Positions 1-8,496 of a DNA stretch of 64,000 nt are shown here, in pieces (position 1 is the first letter of the stretch; every line of letters starts with the position of its first letter). The notes beneath the pieces are model-generated. The model saw only the letters and a program-made list of their open reading frames with translations, was not told the origin of the DNA and ran no database searches. The DNA is from Sphingobium sp. CECT 9361 (GTDB lineage: Bacteria; Pseudomonadota; Alphaproteobacteria; Sphingomonadales; Sphingomonadaceae), in contig NZ_CAKKNC010000001.1 of assembly GCF_918741285.1 (NCBI RefSeq), forward strand, positions 372,001-436,000, given 5' to 3'. The translations under genes were made by a program, and so were the position numbers.

Positions 1-274
1 GTGCCGTCTCACGTCCGTCAATAGTGTCGATCAGGCCAGTGGACGCCTGATGATGGACGAGGAACCCGCCGCCGCCGATGCCGCTGGATTGCGGTTCCAC
101 AACGGTAAGCGCGAGCATCATCGCCATAGCGGCGTCGGTGGCGCTGCCGCCTTTGTGCAGAATTTCCATGCCCGCGTCGCTGGCGCGCGGATCGGCAGAT
201 GTAACAACCCCTTGGGCAAGGGCGGGCACCGGGAGGATGAGAAGGGCGAGCGAAACGAAGAGGCGTTGGATCAT
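1..274 (-). CDS. ggt: gamma-glutamyltransferase, N-terminal part (cut by window edge)
   Basis: About 91 residues are present and the gene continues beyond base 1. The protein begins with a signal peptide (hydrophobic stretch LFVSLALLILPVPALAQ), followed by the family's N-terminal block: VVTSADPRASDAGMEILHKG, GGSATDAAMAMMLALTVVEP and SSGIGGGGFL. The family is periplasmic, cleaves gamma-glutamyl bonds such as those of glutathione, and matures by self-cleavage at a Thr that lies outside this window. It starts 56 bases after the pyrD stop on the same strand, so co-transcription with pyrD is likely. The N-terminal motifs are distinctive; substrate preference cannot be judged from this fragment. 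Confidence 0.85.
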   Translation of the reverse strand, partial: MIQRLFVSLALLILPVPALAQGVVTSADPRASDAGMEILHKGGSATDAAMAMMLALTVVEPQSSGIGGGGFLVHHQASTGLIDTIDGRETA

Positions 275-330
275 GCGCGCCAGACTATCGGCTGGCGGTG
301 GTCCGGCAAGTCTTTTGTGGCACTTGCCAA

Positions 331-1365
331 TCAGGCGTCGATCCCGACCGCTTGTGCGATGTTGGTGAAGCCATCGCGTGCCATCAGGCTTTTGAGACCT
401 TTATGGATGCTACGCGCCAGCATTGGCCCTTCATACACCATCGCACTGTATATCTGGACAAGCGACGCGCCTGCCCGGATGCGCGCATAGGCTTGCTCGG
501 CGGTCGATATGCCACCGACCCCGATCAGCGGAAGGGTCGTGCCGACGACCTGGCGAAAATCGCGCAGCCGTTGCAGCGACAGGTCGTGAAGCGGGGCGCC
601 TGACAAGCCGCCGCTCTCGGCAGCATGCGCAGAGGTCAAAGATGGGCGCGATATCGTTGTGTTGGATATAATGAGCGCGTCGATCCGGTGGGTGATACAT
701 GCATCCGCTATATCGGCGATGTCGGCAGGTTCGAGATCTGGCGCGACCTTCAGGAAGATCGGCGTTCTGTCGGCGCCACGGGCATCCATGACCGCAGCCA
801 GCAAGGTGTCCAGAGCAGCCTTATCCTGCAAGGCGCGCAGGCCCGGTGTATTGGGGGAGGATATGTTGACGGTCAGATAATCGGCAAGCGGAGCCATTGC
901 CCGCACGCCCGTCGCATAATCGGCGATGCGATCGGTCGCGTCCTTGTTCGCGCCGATATTGATGCCGACGATGCCTGGCCCCTTGGGGCGCCTGGAAATG
1001 CGCGCTGCCGCTGCGGCCTGCCCACCATTGTTGAAGCCCATGCGATTGATGACTGCCCGATCCTCGACCAGTCGGAAAAGCCGCGGGGCAGGGTTGCCAC
1101 CCTGGGGCAGAGGCGTCAGTGTCCCAAGTTCCGCGAAGCCGAAGCCTAGCCCGTGCATCTTGTGCGCGACCAAGCCGTCCTTGTCGAAGCCAGCGGCCAG
1201 ACCCACCGGGCCGGGAAAGGTGAGGCCGGCGACTTGGCTGATTAACATCGGTTCCGGCTTCTGGCGCGCCCCGAGGGGCAGCATATGCAACAACTTGAGG
1301 GTCAGACCATGCGCTGTTTCTGAATCGATACGAAAAAGAAATGGGCGAAGGAGGGGGTAAATCAT
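331..1365 (-). CDS. pyrD: dihydroorotate dehydrogenase (quinone), class 2
   Basis: A 344-residue FMN enzyme that oxidises dihydroorotate to orotate in pyrimidine synthesis, passing electrons to quinone at the inner membrane. The N-terminus (MIYPLLRPFLFRIDSETAHG) is the amphipathic membrane-docking region typical of class 2. The catalytic-serine block NISSPNTPGLR lies near residue 170, and GVGGISTAEQAYARIRAGA near the C-terminus is the phosphate-binding part. The ATG at 1365 was chosen because it gives the usual class 2 N-terminus; an in-frame start ten codons upstream (1395) is possible. Length is normal for the family. Confidence 0.96.
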   Translation of the reverse strand: MIYPLLRPFLFRIDSETAHGLTLKLLHMLPLGARQKPEPMLISQVAGLTFPGPVGLAAGFDKDGLVAHKMHGLGFGFAELGTLTPLPQGGNPAPRLFRLVEDRAVINRMGFNNGGQAAAAARISRRPKGPGIVGINIGANKDATDRIADYATGVRAMAPLADYLTVNISSPNTPGLRALQDKAALDTLLAAVMDARGADRTPIFLKVAPDLEPADIADIADACITHRIDALIISNTTISRPSLTSAHAAESGGLSGAPLHDLSLQRLRDFRQVVGTTLPLIGVGGISTAEQAYARIRAGASLVQIYSAMVYEGPMLARSIHKGLKSLMARDGFTNIAQAVGIDA

Positions 1366-1473
1366 CCTTGCCCTATGCCAGCCGACCGGTTGCACGTCAA
1401 AGCGCCGCTATGGCCATGTTACTGTGACAAGTGCGCAACATCAGAACAGGTAAAGAGGTGTGTCGGGTTTGTT

Positions 1474-1503
1474 TTGATCGTTACAATGTCGAATCTATAC
1501 AAT
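1474..1503 (+). promoter_or_regulatory. candidate sigma-70 promoter of the small RNA
   Basis: TTGATC at 1474-1479 is followed by TATACA at 1496-1501 (16-base spacer) or TACAAT at 1498-1503 (18-base spacer). Initiation would fall near 1508, about 75 bases before a strong intrinsic terminator. Confidence 0.45.
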
Positions 1504-1507
1504 AAAA

Positions 1508-1612
1508 TTGCAGCCACAATAACCTACAGGGCTCCTGCGACCCGAAGGACTCTAGTCATTGACAAAGAGACCTTTTCCTAGGCCCGGACGGAAAACCGTC
1601 CGGGCCTTTTTT
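1508..1612 (+). ncRNA. candidate small RNA ending in a strong intrinsic terminator
   Basis: Inferred from a promoter-like pair at 1474-1503 and a strong hairpin plus T-run at 1581-1612 with no gene that needs a terminator between them. pyrD is transcribed the other way, and the next gene on this strand starts at 1834. The body carries C-rich single-stranded candidates (GGGCTCCTGCGACCCG). I recognise no known RNA family. The alternative is a short mRNA for the 31-codon ORF at 1486-1581. Confidence 0.4.
1581..1612 (+). terminator. strong rho-independent terminator
   Basis: Perfect 11-bp stem GGCCCGGACGG / CCGTCCGGGCC with an AAAA loop, followed by six T. It reads in the plus direction. Confidence 0.9.
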
Positions 1613-1833
1613 AGTATGTTTTCTGGATTTATCTGGGGGGCTACGGAACGAGTATCGATGCTCGAATGTTGCCGACAATCACAAAGACATTGCTTAGGAT
1701 GCAACGGAGCGTATTGCATAAATGGGGGGGTAGAGATGCGCATGGGTGGGAGCATGGCAATTGCAGCAGTCCGTGAAGGACCAATTTTGCTGCCCTGCGT
1801 TTTCCTCCTGTCCCCTGTTCGGCTTTGAAGCCC

Positions 1834-2724
1834 ATGGCTACGCATCCTAACCCGGTACCTGCCCCGGACCTTGCGCCTGTCGACCTCCACTATTTTGCGC
1901 CTCCTGTGGCGCTGCGCAGCTATTTCGGATCCTTGTACCGTTTCACCGTAACTTTGCCGTCCTATCGCGATGTTACGCGGGCGGATGCCGGGCAGTTGCG
2001 CTTCATGATGTCGGGTGACGGCCACTACACCTTTCACGACGGACGCGATGTGCCGACGCCGGAGGTGTGCTTGCTGGGCCCGACAATGGGGGCAACGAGT
2101 TTCTGTCTGGACAGCCCCTCGGACGTATGGGGCGTTTCGCTATTGCCTCTTGGGTGGTTCGCGCTGGATGGCGGCGATGTTAGCCGCATGGTGGATGGTT
2201 TGGCCGACATGACGGTGGAGCATGGTCCCGACTATGCGACATTGCTCGAGCAGTTGCGCGATATCAGAACGGATAATGTCGAAAGTGCTGCCCGCATCTG
2301 GGCCTTTTTGGGATCGCGGTTGCAGCCAGTCTCTTCGACCATGCAGGGAGTCATCGAAAGCGTCGATGCGTGGCTGAGTGACGAACATTCGCCGCGCGTC
2401 GCCGATCTGGTCACAGCGACCGGGCTTTCCGATCGACAGGTCGCGCGGATCACCAACCGGCTGTATGGCGGTCCGCCAAAGCTGCTGGCCCGTAAATATC
2501 GCGCGTTAAGGTGCGCCGTGAGGATCGCGGTCGATCATACGCCTTGGCAGGAACTGTGCGATTCCTCGACATTCTACGATCAGTCGCATTTCATTCGTGA
2601 GATCAAACATTTCGTTGGTCTGACCCCGCATCAGTTGATGACCGACCCTACCGAAGTCGCGCGCCTGACCCTGCAGCGGCGCGACATGGGCATGGCCATG
2701 GCGGAGATCAATCGGATCAGTTGA
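1834..2724 (+). CDS. AraC-family transcriptional regulator
   Basis: A 296-residue cytoplasmic protein with an N-terminal cupin-like sensing half (about residues 20-160) and a C-terminal AraC-type double helix-turn-helix (about 195-275). The second recognition helix region shows the family signature DQSHFIREIKHFVGLTPHQL. The ATG at 1834 was chosen over an in-frame TTG at 1825. It sits between a candidate small RNA and the suf operon regulator. Only 74 bases separate it from the next gene on the same strand, but that gap holds a palindromic operator, so separate control is likely. Ligand and targets cannot be inferred. Confidence 0.88.
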   Translation: MATHPNPVPAPDLAPVDLHYFAPPVALRSYFGSLYRFTVTLPSYRDVTRADAGQLRFMMSGDGHYTFHDGRDVPTPEVCLLGPTMGATSFCLDSPSDVWGVSLLPLGWFALDGGDVSRMVDGLADMTVEHGPDYATLLEQLRDIRTDNVESAARIWAFLGSRLQPVSSTMQGVIESVDAWLSDEHSPRVADLVTATGLSDRQVARITNRLYGGPPKLLARKYRALRCAVRIAVDHTPWQELCDSSTFYDQSHFIREIKHFVGLTPHQLMTDPTEVARLTLQRRDMGMAMAEINRIS

Positions 2725-2763
2725 CCCGCAAGGGTTGATTTCGCGCCCTTTTGGGACCACATG

Positions 2764-2790
2764 CCAATCGGAACGATTTACTCCGATTGG
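2764..2790 (+). promoter_or_regulatory. palindromic operator in front of the suf operon
   Basis: A perfect inverted repeat, CCAATCGGA, nine bases, TCCGATTGG, ends eight bases before the start codon of the Rrf2-family regulator. Rrf2/IscR-type regulators bind long dyads of this size and often repress their own operon, so autoregulation is the simplest reading. This is an inference from position and symmetry. Confidence 0.6.
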
Positions 2791-2798
2791 GATTCGCC

Positions 2799-3215
2799 AT
2801 GCGACTGTCCAGCCTTGCCGACTATGCCATTGTCGTAATGTCCGCCGCCGCGCGTGCGGATGGCGACGTGCGCCTGTCGGCAACCGACATTGCGGTGCAA
2901 ACCGGGGTGCCGTTGCCGACGGCCCAGAAATTACTGGGGCGGCTCGCCGCGGCGGGACTGCTCGAATCCGCACGCGGCACGGGCGGGGGATTTGCATTGG
3001 CTCGCACAGCCGAAACCATCAGCCTAGCGGATATCGTCGAAGCGGTCGAAGGCCCTATCGCCATGACCGCCTGTGTCGAGGAAGGTGCGGATCGCCATGA
3101 TTGCGCGCTGGAAACCACATGCCGCGTCCGTCCGCATTGGAGTGCCGTCAACGGTGCCATTCGCGGTGCGCTTGCCGGTGTGTCGCTGACCAGCCTTTCG
3201 AGAGAAGCCGTATGA
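2799..3215 (+). CDS. Rrf2-family regulator of the SUF operon
   Basis: A 138-residue winged-helix regulator. The N-terminal HTH ([18 protein letters not shown], then [20 protein letters not shown]) is followed by the Rrf2 wing [20 protein letters not shown]. Three cysteines in the C-terminal half (in [11 protein letters not shown] and ALETTC) are placed like the Fe-S ligands of IscR-type members, so it probably senses Fe-S cluster or iron supply. The ATG at 2799 gives the standard N-terminus. Its stop overlaps the sufB start (ATGA), so it is the first gene of the suf operon. Confidence 0.92.
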   Translation: MRLSSLADYAIVVMSAAARADGDVRLSATDIAVQTGVPLPTAQKLLGRLAAAGLLESARGTGGGFALARTAETISLADIVEAVEGPIAMTACVEEGADRHDCALETTCRVRPHWSAVNGAIRGALAGVSLTSLSREAV

Positions 3216-4696
3216 CCGACACTGAAACCACTGTTCGCAATGCCGAAGCGCAGGAAGCGGTCGACCGCGCCTCCACCTATGAATTTGGCTGGGCGAGCGA
3301 CATTGAGCAGGACTTTGCGCCCAAGGGGCTGAGCGAAGACACTGTCCGCTTCATCAGCGCCAAAAAGAATGAGCCGCAGTGGATGCTCGACTGGCGGCTC
3401 AAGGCCTTTGCCATGTGGCAGAAGATGGAAGCGCCGGACTGGGCGAAGCTGAACGTTCCGCCCATCGATTATCAGGACGCTTATTACTATGCCGCGCCCA
3501 AGCCGCGCGCGGAGATCGACTCGCTGGACGAGGTCGATCCGGAAATCCTGCGCACCTATGAAAAGCTGGGTATTCCCATTGCTGAGCAGGAAATGCTCGC
3601 TGGGGTGAAGGGCAGTCGGAAGATCGCCGTGGACGCCGTTTTCGACAGCGTGAGCGTCGCCACCACCTTCCGCAAGGAGCTGGAGGAAGCAGGCGTCATC
3701 TTCCGCTCGATCAGCGAAGCGGTGAAAGAATATCCCGATCTGGTGCGCAAGTGGCTCGGCAAGATCGTGCCGATGCATGACAATTACTTCGCGACATTGA
3801 ATTGCGCGGTCTTTTCGGACGGTACGTTCGTTTACATTCCTGAGGGCGTGCGTTGCCCGATGGAGCTGTCCACCTATTTCCGTATCAACGCGGAGAATAC
3901 CGGTCAGTTCGAGCGGACGCTGATCGTCGCGGAGAAGGGCAGCTATGTCTCCTACCTCGAAGGCTGCACCGCGCCGATGCGTGACGAGAACCAGTTGCAC
4001 GCCGCTGTGGTCGAACTGGTCGCGATGGACGACGCGGAGATTAAATATTCGACGGTGCAGAACTGGTATCCGGGCGATGCGGACGGCAAGGGCGGTATCT
4101 ACAATTTCGTGACCAAGCGCGGGCTGTGTCAGGGCAAGAACAGCAAGATTAGCTGGACGCAGGTGGAAACCGGCTCTGCGATCACATGGAAATATCCAAG
4201 CTGCGTGCTGGCGGGCGAGAACAGCGTCGGGGAATTCTACTCCGTCGCGCTGACCAACAATATGCAGCAGGCCGATACCGGGACCAAGATGATCCATCTG
4301 GGCAAAGGGTCGCGATCGACCATCGTGTCGAAGGGGATCAGCGCGGGGCGGTCTAACAACACCTATCGCGGGTTGGTGCGCGTGGCGGCGACCGCGGAGG
4401 GCGTGCGCAACTTCACGCAGTGCGACAGCCTGCTGCTGGGCGACCAGTGCGGCGCGCATACCGTGCCCTATATTGAGGTGAAGAACCCGAGCGCGCAGAT
4501 TGAGCATGAGGCGACGACGTCGAAGATTTCGGACGATCAGTTGTTTTACGCGATGCAGCGCGGGCTGGACACCGAGAGCGCGGTGTCGCTGATCGTCAAC
4601 GGCTTTGCGAAGGAAGTGCTGCAGCAACTGCCGATGGAGTTCGCGGTTGAGGCGCAGAAGTTGCTGGGGATCAGCCTTGAGGGGTCGGTCGGGTGA
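3212..4696 (+). CDS. sufB: Fe-S cluster assembly scaffold SufB
   Basis: A 494-residue core subunit of the cytoplasmic SufBC2D scaffold, on which sulfur and iron are assembled into clusters. The C-terminal half carries the conserved block [20 protein letters not shown], with the candidate scaffold Cys, and then [20 protein letters not shown] with the conserved Glu/His. Length is normal for SufB. The start overlaps the Rrf2 gene by 4 bases (ATGA), which implies translational coupling. About 145 bases containing a palindromic repeat separate it from sufC. Confidence 0.97.
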   Translation: MTDTETTVRNAEAQEAVDRASTYEFGWASDIEQDFAPKGLSEDTVRFISAKKNEPQWMLDWRLKAFAMWQKMEAPDWAKLNVPPIDYQDAYYYAAPKPRAEIDSLDEVDPEILRTYEKLGIPIAEQEMLAGVKGSRKIAVDAVFDSVSVATTFRKELEEAGVIFRSISEAVKEYPDLVRKWLGKIVPMHDNYFATLNCAVFSDGTFVYIPEGVRCPMELSTYFRINAENTGQFERTLIVAEKGSYVSYLEGCTAPMRDENQLHAAVVELVAMDDAEIKYSTVQNWYPGDADGKGGIYNFVTKRGLCQGKNSKISWTQVETGSAITWKYPSCVLAGENSVGEFYSVALTNNMQQADTGTKMIHLGKGSRSTIVSKGISAGRSNNTYRGLVRVAATAEGVRNFTQCDSLLLGDQCGAHTVPYIEVKNPSAQIEHEATTSKISDDQLFYAMQRGLDTESAVSLIVNGFAKEVLQQLPMEFAVEAQKLLGISLEGSVG

Positions 4697-4713
4697 TTTC
4701 GGCGCACTCCCAC

Positions 4714-4802
4714 CCCGTCATGCCGGACCTGATCCGGCATCCCGCTTCTTCGTCGTTAGCGCGTGAAGGCAGCGGGACCCCGGATCAAGTCCGGGGCGAC
4801 GA
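4714..4802. repeat. dispersed palindromic repeat, family A
   Basis: Long inverted repeat reading CGTCATGCCGGACCTGATCC ... CCCCGGATCAAGTCCGGGGC between sufB and sufC. Related copies lie at 19064-19148 and 31134-31211. Such units are common between genes in sphingomonads. This one would form a stem-loop inside the suf transcript. Confidence 0.75.
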
Positions 4803-4841
4803 ACAGAGATGGGCCTTCTTGGCCGAGATAACGGAATGACA

Positions 4842-5600
4842 ATGCTCCAGATAAACAACTTAACTAACGCCATCGACGGCAAGGCTATCCTCAAGGGCCT
4901 GTCGCTCACCCTCAACGCAGGCGAGATCCATGCGATCATGGGGCCGAACGGGGCGGGGAAGTCTACCTTGGCCTATACGCTGGGCGGGCGCCCCGGTTAT
5001 GAGGTTACGGGCGGCTCCGCGACCTTCGACGGGGCGAATCTGTTCGCGATGGACCCCCATGAGCGGGCCGCTGCAGGGCTGTTCCTCGGCTTCCAGTATC
5101 CGGTCGAAATCCCCGGTGTTTCCAACCTGCAATTCCTGCGCGAGAGCCTGAACAGTCAGCGGCGCGCACGCGGGGAGAAAGACCTGACCGGCGGCGAGTT
5201 CATCAAGCTGGCCAAGGAAAAGGCTGCGCTGCTGGGCCTCGACATGGAAATGTTGAAGCGTCCGGTGAATGTCGGCTTTTCGGGTGGCGAGAAGAAGCGC
5301 AACGAGATGGTGCAGATGGGCATCCTCGATCCCAAGGTCGCTATCCTCGATGAGACGGACAGCGGCCTCGATATCGATGCGCTCAAGATCGTGGGCGCGG
5401 GGATCAATGCGATCATGCGGAAGCCTGACAAGGCGGTACTGCTGATTACGCATTATCAGCGGTTGCTCGACTATGTGCAGCCTGATTTCGTGCATGTGCT
5501 GGCCGGTGGACGGATCGTGAAATCCGGCGGGCCGGAACTGGCGCTGGAACTGGAACGCGAAGGCTATGCCGATGTGGTCGGCACAGAGTTGGCTGCATGA
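4842..5600 (+). CDS. sufC: Fe-S cluster assembly ATPase SufC
   Basis: A 252-residue ABC-type ATPase that drives conformational change of the SufBCD scaffold; it is cytoplasmic, not a transporter. Walker A is GPNGAGKST (residues 34-42), the signature is FSGGEKKRNE, and Walker B is VAILDETDSGLD. The ATG at 4842 was chosen because GGA lies six bases upstream; an in-frame ATG at 4836 would add two residues. It is followed by a very strong hairpin before sufD. Confidence 0.97.
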   Translation: MLQINNLTNAIDGKAILKGLSLTLNAGEIHAIMGPNGAGKSTLAYTLGGRPGYEVTGGSATFDGANLFAMDPHERAAAGLFLGFQYPVEIPGVSNLQFLRESLNSQRRARGEKDLTGGEFIKLAKEKAALLGLDMEMLKRPVNVGFSGGEKKRNEMVQMGILDPKVAILDETDSGLDIDALKIVGAGINAIMRKPDKAVLLITHYQRLLDYVQPDFVHVLAGGRIVKSGGPELALELEREGYADVVGTELAA

Positions 5601-5612
5601 GCGCCGCAGGCA

Positions 5613-5689
5613 CCTTCTTCCTCCGCGTCTCCGCGTCTCCGCGCGAACACAATATTATCGCGCGGAGACGCGGAGACGCGGAGAAGGGG
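5613..5689 (+). repeat. long perfect hairpin between sufC and sufD (repeat family C)
   Basis: A 26-bp perfect inverted repeat, CTCCGCGTCTCCGCG... at 5621-5646 against ...CGCGGAGACGCGGAG at 5658-5683, with an 11-base loop. Outer pairing can extend with one bulge over GAAGGGG (5683-5689), the likely ribosome binding site of sufD. The arms are built from CTCCGCGT units. There is no T-run, so it is not a standard terminator. It may be an mRNA stabiliser, an attenuator or a translational block. Confidence 0.85.
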
Positions 5690-5697
5690 TTGCTTCG

Positions 5698-6450
5698 ATG
5701 ATTGCGCTTGCCCTTCCTACGTGGCGTGATGAAGCGTGGCGGTATAGTGATTTCGATGCGCTGGCGCGTGTCTGGCCGGTTGCAGCGCCGACACGTGTCA
5801 CCGTTGCTTCGGGTGAGACGACGCATCGGCATTTGGTGCAGGATGCTGCCGACGGCGCGACGGCGATCCATGATTATGTGATCGACATTGCCGATGGTGC
5901 CGCGTGCCATTTCCATGTGCTCAACATCGGTGGCGCGCTGGGCCGCGTGACGCTGGACGTGACGCTGGGTGAAGGCGCGCATTTTGAGCTGGGCGGGGCG
6001 ATCATCGGTGGCGGGCATCAGACGCTGGAGATCGTCACGACGCTGAACCACGCTCTGCCGAATGCGACCAGCCAGCAGACGATCCGGTCGATTCTGGCGG
6101 GGCATTCGACAGGCAGCTATCTGGGCAAGATCGCGGTGGCGCGCGGCGCGCAAAAGACCGACGCGGCGCAGTCGGTAAAGGCCATGTTGCTCGACCGGAC
6201 AGCGACCGCGAACGCCAAGCCGGAGCTGGAAATCTATGCTGACGACGTGAAGTGCGCGCATGGCGCGACGGTGGGTGAGTTGGACAAGGCGGCGTTGTTT
6301 TACATGGCTTCGCGCGGCATGGACCCGGTGACGGCGCGGACATTGTTGTTGCAGTCGTTCATTGCGGGTGTGTTCGACAGCGTGGCGGACGAGGATGTGC
6401 GGGCGATGCTGGAAACGGCGGCGTTGGCGAAGCTGGAGGCGTTGTCTTGA
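5698..6450 (+). CDS. sufD: Fe-S cluster assembly protein SufD
   Basis: A 250-residue paralogue of SufB and third component of the SufBC2D scaffold, needed for iron uptake into the cluster. The family-defining C-terminal block is present (CAHGATVGELDKAALFYMAS), with its conserved His, near residue 190. It is shorter than the roughly 420-residue E. coli SufD, mainly at the N-terminus. The ATG at 5698 follows GAAGGGG by about eight bases, and that site lies in the right arm of the preceding hairpin. Its end overlaps the sufS start codon. Confidence 0.93.
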   Translation: MIALALPTWRDEAWRYSDFDALARVWPVAAPTRVTVASGETTHRHLVQDAADGATAIHDYVIDIADGAACHFHVLNIGGALGRVTLDVTLGEGAHFELGGAIIGGGHQTLEIVTTLNHALPNATSQQTIRSILAGHSTGSYLGKIAVARGAQKTDAAQSVKAMLLDRTATANAKPELEIYADDVKCAHGATVGELDKAALFYMASRGMDPVTARTLLLQSFIAGVFDSVADEDVRAMLETAALAKLEALS

Positions 6451-7667
6451 ATATCGGTACAACCCTCCCGCTCGGGACGAACGGAGGATATCGCCACGAC
6501 TTCCCCGGTGTACTCGACTGGCACTATCTTGATACCGCTGCCACTGCGCAGAAGCCGCAAGCTGTGATCGATGCTATCGCGCGGGCCTATGGCGAGGATT
6601 ACGCCACTGTCCATCGCGGTGTTTATGCGCGATCCGCCAATATGACGCTGGCCTATGAAGCAGCGCGGCGGAAGGTTGCGGCGTTCCTTGGCGCGGCTTC
6701 GGACAGCGAGATCGTGTTCGTGCGGGGCGCGACCGAGGGGATCAATCTGGTCGCGCAAAGCTGGGGCGGGGCGAGCCTTCAGTCTGGTGATCGCATTCTG
6801 CTGTCGATGCTGGAACATCACAGCAATATCGTGCCGTGGCAGTTGATTGCCGAGAAAGTCGGCGCGCATATCGATGTCGTTTCGCTCACCCATGACGGAC
6901 AGATCGATCTGGACGCGATGGCGGCGATGATCACCCCCGCGCACAAGATTGTGGCGCTGGCGCATGTGTCGAATGTGCTGGGATCGGTGCTGGATGCGCG
7001 CCGCGCCGCCGACATTGCGCATAGCGTCGGTGCGAAGCTGTTGCTCGACGGGTGTCAGGCCGTGCCGCGGCTTGCGGTGGACGTGCACGCGCTCGATTGT
7101 GACTTCTATGTGATGTCTGCGCACAAGTTGTACGGCCCGACCGGGATCGGGGCGTTGTGGGCGCGGCAGGATATCCTCGATGCGATGCCGCCGTGGCAGG
7201 GCGGCGGGTCGATGATCGACAAGGTGACGTTCGAAAAGACCACTTATGCCCCCGCACCGACCCGGTTCGAAGCGGGGACGCCGCATATCGTCGGCGTTGT
7301 CGGTCTGGCGGCGGCCATCGATTATGTACATGGCATCGGGCTGGATGTGATCCACGCGCATGAATGCGGGTTAGTCGCGCAGGCGCGGGAAGCGTTGCAG
7401 GGGTTGAATTCCGTGCGTGTATTCGGGCCGGATAACAGCGCAGGCATCCTTAGTTTCGAAGTCGAGGGGGTGCATCCGCACGACGTCGGCACCATATTGG
7501 ACGAGGAAGGCGTGGCGATCCGCGCCGGGCATCATTGCGCGCAACCGCTGATGCGTCATCTGGGCGTCGAAGCGACTGCGCGGGCCAGCTTTGGCATTTA
7601 CAACGATGAAAGCGATGTCGCGGCGCTGGTGCGCGGGATCGAACGAGTGAGGAAAATCTTCGGATGA
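6447..7667 (+). CDS. sufS: cysteine desulfurase SufS (class II)
   Basis: A 406-residue PLP enzyme that removes sulfur from cysteine as a persulfide for cluster assembly. The PLP-binding lysine lies in SAHKLYGPTG and the catalytic cysteine in RAGHHCAQP. The start is a TTG at 6447, supported by GGAGG at 6435-6439, seven bases upstream, and by the absence of an alternative ATG before the conserved YLDTAATAQKP block. TTG overlaps the sufD stop (TTGA). No sufE or sufU partner lies in this cluster, so the sulfur acceptor must be elsewhere. Confidence 0.96.
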   Translation: MNIGTTLPLGTNGGYRHDFPGVLDWHYLDTAATAQKPQAVIDAIARAYGEDYATVHRGVYARSANMTLAYEAARRKVAAFLGAASDSEIVFVRGATEGINLVAQSWGGASLQSGDRILLSMLEHHSNIVPWQLIAEKVGAHIDVVSLTHDGQIDLDAMAAMITPAHKIVALAHVSNVLGSVLDARRAADIAHSVGAKLLLDGCQAVPRLAVDVHALDCDFYVMSAHKLYGPTGIGALWARQDILDAMPPWQGGGSMIDKVTFEKTTYAPAPTRFEAGTPHIVGVVGLAAAIDYVHGIGLDVIHAHECGLVAQAREALQGLNSVRVFGPDNSAGILSFEVEGVHPHDVGTILDEEGVAIRAGHHCAQPLMRHLGVEATARASFGIYNDESDVAALVRGIERVRKIFG

Positions 7668-8137
7668 ACGAAGAAACGAAAATAGCCGTCGAGGAAGTTT
7701 CGGCAGTCGATGCACCGCCCAAGGCGCGGGTGGAGGATATCGAGTCTCCGGGCGAGAAGCTGGAGCGGAAACGCGATTATCTGGACGGATTCCTGAACGC
7801 GAAACCGACTGAGGCCGCAATCGGCGAACCCGGTAGCTCGCTGTATGATGGGATCATCGAGGCGTTGAAGGACATATTCGATCCCGAAATTCCGGTGAAT
7901 ATCTACGATCTTGGCCTCATCTACGGCGTCGAAGTGACCGACGACGGCCATGCGGTCGTATCGATGACGCTGACGACCCCGCACTGCCCGGTCGCCGAGA
8001 CGATGCCTGCCGAAGTGGAACTGCGCGTCGGTGCGGTGCCCGGCGTAGGCGATGTCGAAGTCAATCTGGTCTGGGACCCGCCATGGGATCCGGGCAAGAT
8101 GAGCGACGAAGCGAAGCTCGAACTGGGGATGCTGTAA
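7664..8137 (+). CDS. sufT: SUF-system DUF59 (MIP18-type) Fe-S maturation protein
   Basis: 157 residues. The C-terminal about 100 residues form a DUF59 domain with DPEIPVNIYDLGLIYGV and TTPHCPVAETMPAEVE, including the conserved Cys. The family helps deliver Fe-S clusters to target proteins. The first 55 residues are an acidic, low-complexity extension of unknown role. It overlaps the sufS stop (ATGA), and its own stop overlaps the next start (TAATG), so it is a coupled member of the suf operon. The gene symbol is by family resemblance. Confidence 0.9.
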   Translation: MNEETKIAVEEVSAVDAPPKARVEDIESPGEKLERKRDYLDGFLNAKPTEAAIGEPGSSLYDGIIEALKDIFDPEIPVNIYDLGLIYGVEVTDDGHAVVSMTLTTPHCPVAETMPAEVELRVGAVPGVGDVEVNLVWDPPWDPGKMSDEAKLELGML

Positions 8138-8496
8138 TGTCCACCGAAGTTAAAACACGGGTACGCCCTGCTGCCGTAATCCTGACGCAAAGCGCGGAGA
8201 AGCGGATTGCTGACCTGATGGCCAAGGCACCGGAAGGCACCATTGGCGTCAAGCTTTCAACGCCGCGGCGCGGTTGTTCGGGGCTGGCTTACTCGGTTGA
8301 TTATGTCAGTGATGAAGCCAAATTCGACGAGAAGATCGAAACGCCGGGCGGCACCTTCTACATCGACGGTGGGTCGGTGCTGTACCTGATCGGATCGACG
8401 ATGGATTGGGTGGAGGACGATTTCACGGCAGGGTTCGTGTTCGCCAACCCCAATGCCAAGGGAAGCTGCGGCTGCGGCGAGAGCTTTACGATTTAA
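8137..8496 (+). CDS. sufA: A-type Fe-S carrier protein (SufA/IscA family)
   Basis: A 119-residue carrier that accepts clusters from the scaffold and hands them to apo-proteins. The three family cysteines are visible: one in RRGCSGLAY and two in SCGCGESF near the C-terminus. It is the last gene of the operon, overlapping its neighbour by one base (TAATG). Its stop overlaps the stop of the convergent protease gene by four bases, leaving no room for a separate terminator. Confidence 0.95.
   Translation: MSTEVKTRVRPAAVILTQSAEKRIADLMAKAPEGTIGVKLSTPRRGCSGLAYSVDYVSDEAKFDEKIETPGGTFYIDGGSVLYLIGSTMDWVEDDFTAGFVFANPNAKGSCGCGESFTI

Larger units (their letters stand above)
1366..1833. other. intergenic region between pyrD and the AraC-type regulator
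   Basis: About 470 bases without a convincing protein gene. It holds a sigma-70-like promoter and a strong terminator that together bracket a candidate small RNA of roughly 105 nt (separate entries). A 31-codon ORF starting with ATG at 1486 ends at 1581, right at the terminator, but it has no clear ribosome binding site. The rest, 1613-1833, shows a G-rich stretch near 1725 and nothing else recognisable. Confidence 0.5.

Noticed and set aside
1375..1581. 68-codon plus-strand ORF ending at the terminator
   Set aside because: No ribosome binding site, Cys-rich random-looking N-terminal half, and the likely promoter lies inside it.
2822..4627. 601-codon open frame antisense to sufB
   Set aside because: It mirrors the codon pattern of sufB on the opposite strand, has no recognisable domain or ribosome binding site, and covers the Rrf2 gene too. 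Long antisense frames are common in high-GC DNA.
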